NCBI RefSeq assembly: GCF_000313755.1
Contig: NZ_AMZB01000106.1
Coordinates: forward strand, 29,875-93,874
Length of the DNA stretch: 64,000 bases
DNA from: Pseudomonas nitroreducens TX1
Lineage (GTDB): Bacteria > Pseudomonadota > Gammaproteobacteria > Pseudomonadales > Pseudomonadaceae
Direction: 5' to 3'
A program made the position numbers and the translations under genes. The notes below the pieces were generated by a model, which was not told the DNA's origin, searched no databases, and worked only from the letters and a program-made list of their open reading frames with translations. This document shows positions 61,144 through 64,000 of the stretch, in pieces. The stretch's first letter is position 1. Each line of letters begins with the position of its first letter.

Positions 61144-62316
61144 CTATTTGAAATCCCACTGCATCTGCGCCGGAATGCTCACATCCTGCGAAGAATGCAC
61201 GCACACCTCCACGTAGTCGGTGAAGCGCGGCGGCGCGGCAATGCCTTCGTCCAGCAGCCGCTGGTTGTCAAACAGGTAGTTGAGATCAGCGAAGCCGCTG
61301 TACAGGCGCAGCGCGCGCAGCACCAGCCTTGGATTGGCCTTGCCGATGCGGCTCTCGAAGCTGCCGGCCAGCTCTCGCAGGTCTTCGCTGCTGACCTTGC
61401 GGTAGCGCACACCCACCGGTTCCTCGCCACGCGCGTCGGCATAGGCGCGATCGATCTCACCGAAGGTGCAGGCAGAACCGTGGCCGGCGGAGATGTGGTA
61501 AAGGCTGTGGCTCAACGCCGGCTTCAGCGCCAGGGCCACGAGCGCTTCGGCGCAATAGTCCACCGGGATCACGTCGATCTGCTCGTCGAGGCCGCAGGTG
61601 AAGCTCTCCAGCGCGAAGCCCATGCGGAAAACCCAGAAGATGCTCCCCGAGGCGCGGCAGCCCAACTCACGGTGCCCGACCACGATGGAGGGCCGCGCCA
61701 CTACAAGTGGCAGCGACGGCAGCTCCTCGCGCATGCGCCGCTCGATCTCGGCCTTGGAGGCGGTGTAGTCCACCAGTTGCTCTTCGCTATCGGGGAAGTC
61801 CCAGGACTCGCGCACCGGCGACTCGCGCTGCGGCCCGCAGCACATGGCCGTGCCGACGTGCAAGAAGCGCTTGAGGTTGCGCGACTGACTGAGCAGCCGG
61901 GCGAAGGCGAAGGTGCCCTCGACGTTCACCGGCCAGATGTTCGGGTTCTTCGAGAACGAGGCCACCGCCGCACAGTTGATCACCTGCTCCACGCGCATCA
62001 AGCGGGCACGCTCGCCGTGCATCCAGGCGGTGTCGAGCAGGTCGCCGCAGAGAACCTGGCTCTCCTCCAGGCTTTCCAAAGCCCTCTCCGGCACGCAATG
62101 CAGGCGCAGGTTGTCGCGTAGCCGCTCCAGGCCCTGTCCTGGCGTTTCGGCGCGGACCAGGAACAGCAACGTCGGGCCATGGCCGTCAACGATCAGGTGG
62201 GCGGCAACGGCGCCGCCGAGGAAGCCGGTGGCACCGGTCAGCAGGAGGCTGTGCGCGGCGCCGGGGGAATATCGGAGGGGTTGGGTAGCAATGCGTTCAG
62301 CGTAATCGGGGTTCAT
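61144..62316 (-). CDS. Thioester-reductase-like SDR family protein
   Basis: 390 residues. The N-terminal cofactor fold LLLTGATGFLGGAVAAHLIV binds NAD(P); the catalytic Tyr/Lys is in VDYTASKAEIERRMREELPS (YxxxK). FHVGTAMCCGPQ-like sequence follows the fourth strand. The extended SDR with FLVRAETPGQGLERLRDNLR in its lead is the 'thioester reductase domain' (male-sterility/NAD_binding_4) type, seen in fatty acyl reductases and carboxylic acid reductases. It has no carrier or adenylation domain, so it would act on a free substrate such as an acyl-CoA. It is upstream of aer's end, convergent with it. Confidence 0.8.
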   Translation of the reverse strand: MNPDYAERIATQPLRYSPGAAHSLLLTGATGFLGGAVAAHLIVDGHGPTLLFLVRAETPGQGLERLRDNLRLHCVPERALESLEESQVLCGDLLDTAWMHGERARLMRVEQVINCAAVASFSKNPNIWPVNVEGTFAFARLLSQSRNLKRFLHVGTAMCCGPQRESPVRESWDFPDSEEQLVDYTASKAEIERRMREELPSLPLVVARPSIVVGHRELGCRASGSIFWVFRMGFALESFTCGLDEQIDVIPVDYCAEALVALALKPALSHSLYHISAGHGSACTFGEIDRAYADARGEEPVGVRYRKVSSEDLRELAGSFESRIGKANPRLVLRALRLYSGFADLNYLFDNQRLLDEGIAAPPRFTDYVEVCVHSSQDVSIPAQMQWDFK

Positions 62317-62405
62317 GGCAGCGTTCGGCCTGTCCTCTGGAAGCGGGGCGTCGGCTGCAGGGAGCCGACGCCAGCGAGGATAGGAACGCCTGCATTAAGG
62401 ACCGA

Positions 62406-63104
62406 TTAGGGCAATAGAAACGCCTCGATCCTGGCGGCGGCGCTTCCCAGATGCTGCTCATGGGTCAGGCCGGAGGCCTTGAGCGGCTTGAGGTCGTGAT
62501 CGGCCGCCGCCAGCCAGTGCAACTGGATTGCCGGCGACAGTGGGTAGTCTTCGACGGTGGGGCGATCACCCAGCGCATCTCTTTCACCCTGGACGATCAG
62601 GGTCGGCGTCCGCAGCTCGGCCAAATGGGCGATGCGCGGTTTTTCCGGCTTGCCGGCGGCATAGAACGGGTAGCCGAGACAGACCAGCGCATCGGCGCCC
62701 AGTTCGTCCGCGAGCAGGCTGGCCATGCGCCCGCCCATGGACTTGCCGCCTATCGCCAGCTTGCCCATGACCTCGGCGCGGACCTGCGCGTAGACCTGCC
62801 GCCAGCAGTCCAGCAACTGCTTCTGCGGGTTCGGCGGGCGGCGCTTCCCGTCCTCGCGGCGCATAGCCATATAGGGGAACTCGAAGCGCACCACCGAGAT
62901 ACCTCGTTTGGCCAGACGCGCGGCGACGTCGTCCATGAACGGGCTATCCATCGGCGCCCCCGCTCCGTGGGCGAGAACCAGCGTCGCCGACACTCCGTCC
63001 CGCGCCGGGTTCCGCAGCAGCGACAAAGGACCGCAGGCACGCGCGACACGGGTCTCAGGCGCCAATTGATCCGAATCAATATTCACAGAGGTGCCTTTAT
63101 CCAT
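62406..63104 (-). CDS. Alpha/beta hydrolase, dienelactone hydrolase-like
   Basis: 232 residues from 63104 (MDKGTSVNIDSDQLAPETRV). Small alpha/beta fold: ATLVLAHGAGAPMDSPFMDD (oxyanion loop), nucleophile in LAIGGKSMGGRMASLLADEL (GKSMGG), and a catalytic His in AAADHDLKPLKASG. This matches the KANL3/Tex30-type hydrolases of the DUF in which the Ser sits in GGKSMGG. Substrate unknown. Its first codons include a perfect Anr box for the divergent ccoN gene. Confidence 0.85.
   Translation of the reverse strand: MDKGTSVNIDSDQLAPETRVARACGPLSLLRNPARDGVSATLVLAHGAGAPMDSPFMDDVAARLAKRGISVVRFEFPYMAMRREDGKRRPPNPQKQLLDCWRQVYAQVRAEVMGKLAIGGKSMGGRMASLLADELGADALVCLGYPFYAAGKPEKPRIAHLAELRTPTLIVQGERDALGDRPTVEDYPLSPAIQLHWLAAADHDLKPLKASGLTHEQHLGSAAARIEAFLLP
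63066..63079 (+). promoter_or_regulatory. Perfect Anr/Fnr box in front of the cbb3 oxidase genes
   Basis: TTGAT-CCGA-ATCAA, a full match to the Fnr/Anr consensus. It lies 147-160 bases before the ccoN start and inside the start region of the divergent hydrolase gene (codons 9-14). Class II spacing predicts a ccoN transcription start near 63114 with -10 at about 63099-63104. Confidence 0.8.
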
Positions 63105-63225
63105 CCTTCACTCCGCTAATTTCGAATTAGTACCTATCCCAAGGGGGAGGGGCGGCATACGCCGTAAGCCGTAAAAAACCTTGCCGGGATGGGCATAGCC
63201 CATAACCGTGGATGGAAGCCCATAA

Positions 63226-64000
63226 ATGAGCACAACCAATCAGACCGCTTATAACTATAAGGTGGTCCGCCAGTTCGCCATTATGACAGTGGTGTGGGGG
63301 ATCGTCGGCATGGCCGTCGGTGTCCTGATCGCCGCGCAACTGGTGTGGCCGGACCTTAACCTCGGCTTACCGTGGACGAGCTTCGGGCGCCTGCGTCCGC
63401 TGCACACCAATGCGGTGATCTTCGCCTTCGGCGGCTGCGCACTGTTCGCCACCAGCTACTACTCGGTACAGCGCACCTGCCAGACCCGCCTGTTCGCAGG
63501 CCCGCTCGCTTCCTTCACCTTCTGGGGTTGGCAGCTGGTGATTCTGTGCGCGGCCATCACCCTGCCGCTGGGCATGACCTCTTCCAAGGAGTATGCCGAG
63601 CTGGAGTGGCCGATCGACATCCTGATCACCATCGTGTGGGTTTCCTACGCCATCGTCTTCTTCGGCACGCTGATGAAGCGCAAGACCAAGCATATCTATG
63701 TGGGCAACTGGTTCTTCGGCGGCTTCATCCTGACCGTGGCCATCCTGCACGTGGTCAACAACCTGGAAATCCCGGTCAGCCTGACCAAGTCCTACTCGCT
63801 GTACTCGGGCGCCACCGACGCGATGATCCAGTGGTGGTACGGCCACAACGCCGTGGGCTTCTTCCTGACCGCCGGCTTCCTGGGGATGATGTACTACTTC
63901 GTTCCCAAGCAGGCCGAGCGTCCGGTCTACTCCTATCGCCTGTCCATCGTGCACTTCTGGGCACTGATCGCCGTCTACATCTGGGCCGGCCCGCACCACC
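63226..64000 (+). CDS. ccoN: Cytochrome cbb3 oxidase subunit I (3' end outside window)
   Basis: 258 complete codons are visible; the start is the ATG at 63226 (TGGAAG upstream). It is the catalytic haem-copper subunit of the high-affinity cbb3 oxidase that reduces oxygen at low tension. Sequence features: [20 protein letters not shown] (first helix with a haem-b His), [60 protein letters not shown] (haem/copper-ligand His region), and WAGPHH at the edge. CcoO, CcoP and CcoQ would follow outside the window. Pseudomonas usually carries two cco operons; which one this is cannot be decided here. Confidence 0.96.
   Translation, partial: MSTTNQTAYNYKVVRQFAIMTVVWGIVGMAVGVLIAAQLVWPDLNLGLPWTSFGRLRPLHTNAVIFAFGGCALFATSYYSVQRTCQTRLFAGPLASFTFWGWQLVILCAAITLPLGMTSSKEYAELEWPIDILITIVWVSYAIVFFGTLMKRKTKHIYVGNWFFGGFILTVAILHVVNNLEIPVSLTKSYSLYSGATDAMIQWWYGHNAVGFFLTAGFLGMMYYFVPKQAERPVYSYRLSIVHFWALIAVYIWAGPHH

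Overview
The window reads as a chromosomal segment of a GC-rich Pseudomonas of the P. aeruginosa / P. nitroreducens / P. citronellolis type. Reasons: the acnA - aer - (two small genes) - ccoN order at the right end matches P. aeruginosa; Anr/Fnr-type boxes sit in front of aer and ccoN; REP elements of the GAGCGAGCTTGCTCGC kind are scattered through it; and OprD porins, LysR and AraC regulators are abundant. I saw no rRNA, tRNA, CRISPR array, insertion sequence or prophage.

Layout. 1-2.0 kb: two leftward Asp-nucleophile alpha/beta hydrolases. 2.2-6.1 kb: a multi-PAS histidine kinase, a lone receiver and a FixJ-like regulator. 6.1-8.9 kb: a large winged-helix/ATPase regulator. 9-13 kb: Ohr-type peroxidase with a sigma-region-2-only protein, creatininase-family amidohydrolase, cupin, and a MerR/flavin oxidoreductase pair with a classical MerR promoter. 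13-21 kb: small metabolic genes, regulators, a fatty acid hydroxylase, cytochrome c and an MFS pump. 21-22 kb: a deletion scar joining two truncated phosphonate genes. 22-29 kb: OprD porin, a structured leader with a small gene, two YcaC-like hydrolases, pirin with its LysR regulator, and a Nudix hydrolase. 29-34 kb: AraC regulator, desaturase/flavin reductase operon, small envelope proteins, PAS-GGDEF cyclase. 34-39 kb: aceE-aceF, with an unusual three-lipoyl E2. 39-41 kb: a BigR-type persulfide detoxification operon. 41-42.6 kb: a ThiS-like protein beside a BNR-repeat protein. 43-52 kb: a polyamine module (glutamylpolyamine synthetase, FAD oxidase, LysR, ABC importer). 52-56 kb: TusA-like protein, lipoprotein hydrolase, MaoC-fold protein, rlmM. 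56-64 kb: acnA, aer, a thioester-reductase-like SDR, a hydrolase and the start of ccoN.

How it works together. The best supported units are the pyruvate dehydrogenase E1/E2 operon, the sulfur-stress operon (repressor, two YeeE/YedE half-transporters, persulfide dioxygenase), the polyamine uptake and gamma-glutamylation set, and the oxygen-responsive right end. The accessory stretch between about 9 and 29 kb is rich in gene remnants (VIT-like protein, cyclase, two LysR genes, phnX) and repeats, which suggests local gene decay. The least explained items are the conserved-looking leader at 24.2-24.6 kb, the sigma-like partner of Ohr, and the ThiS/BNR pair. Gene functions are inferred from sequence reading only; no database search was possible.
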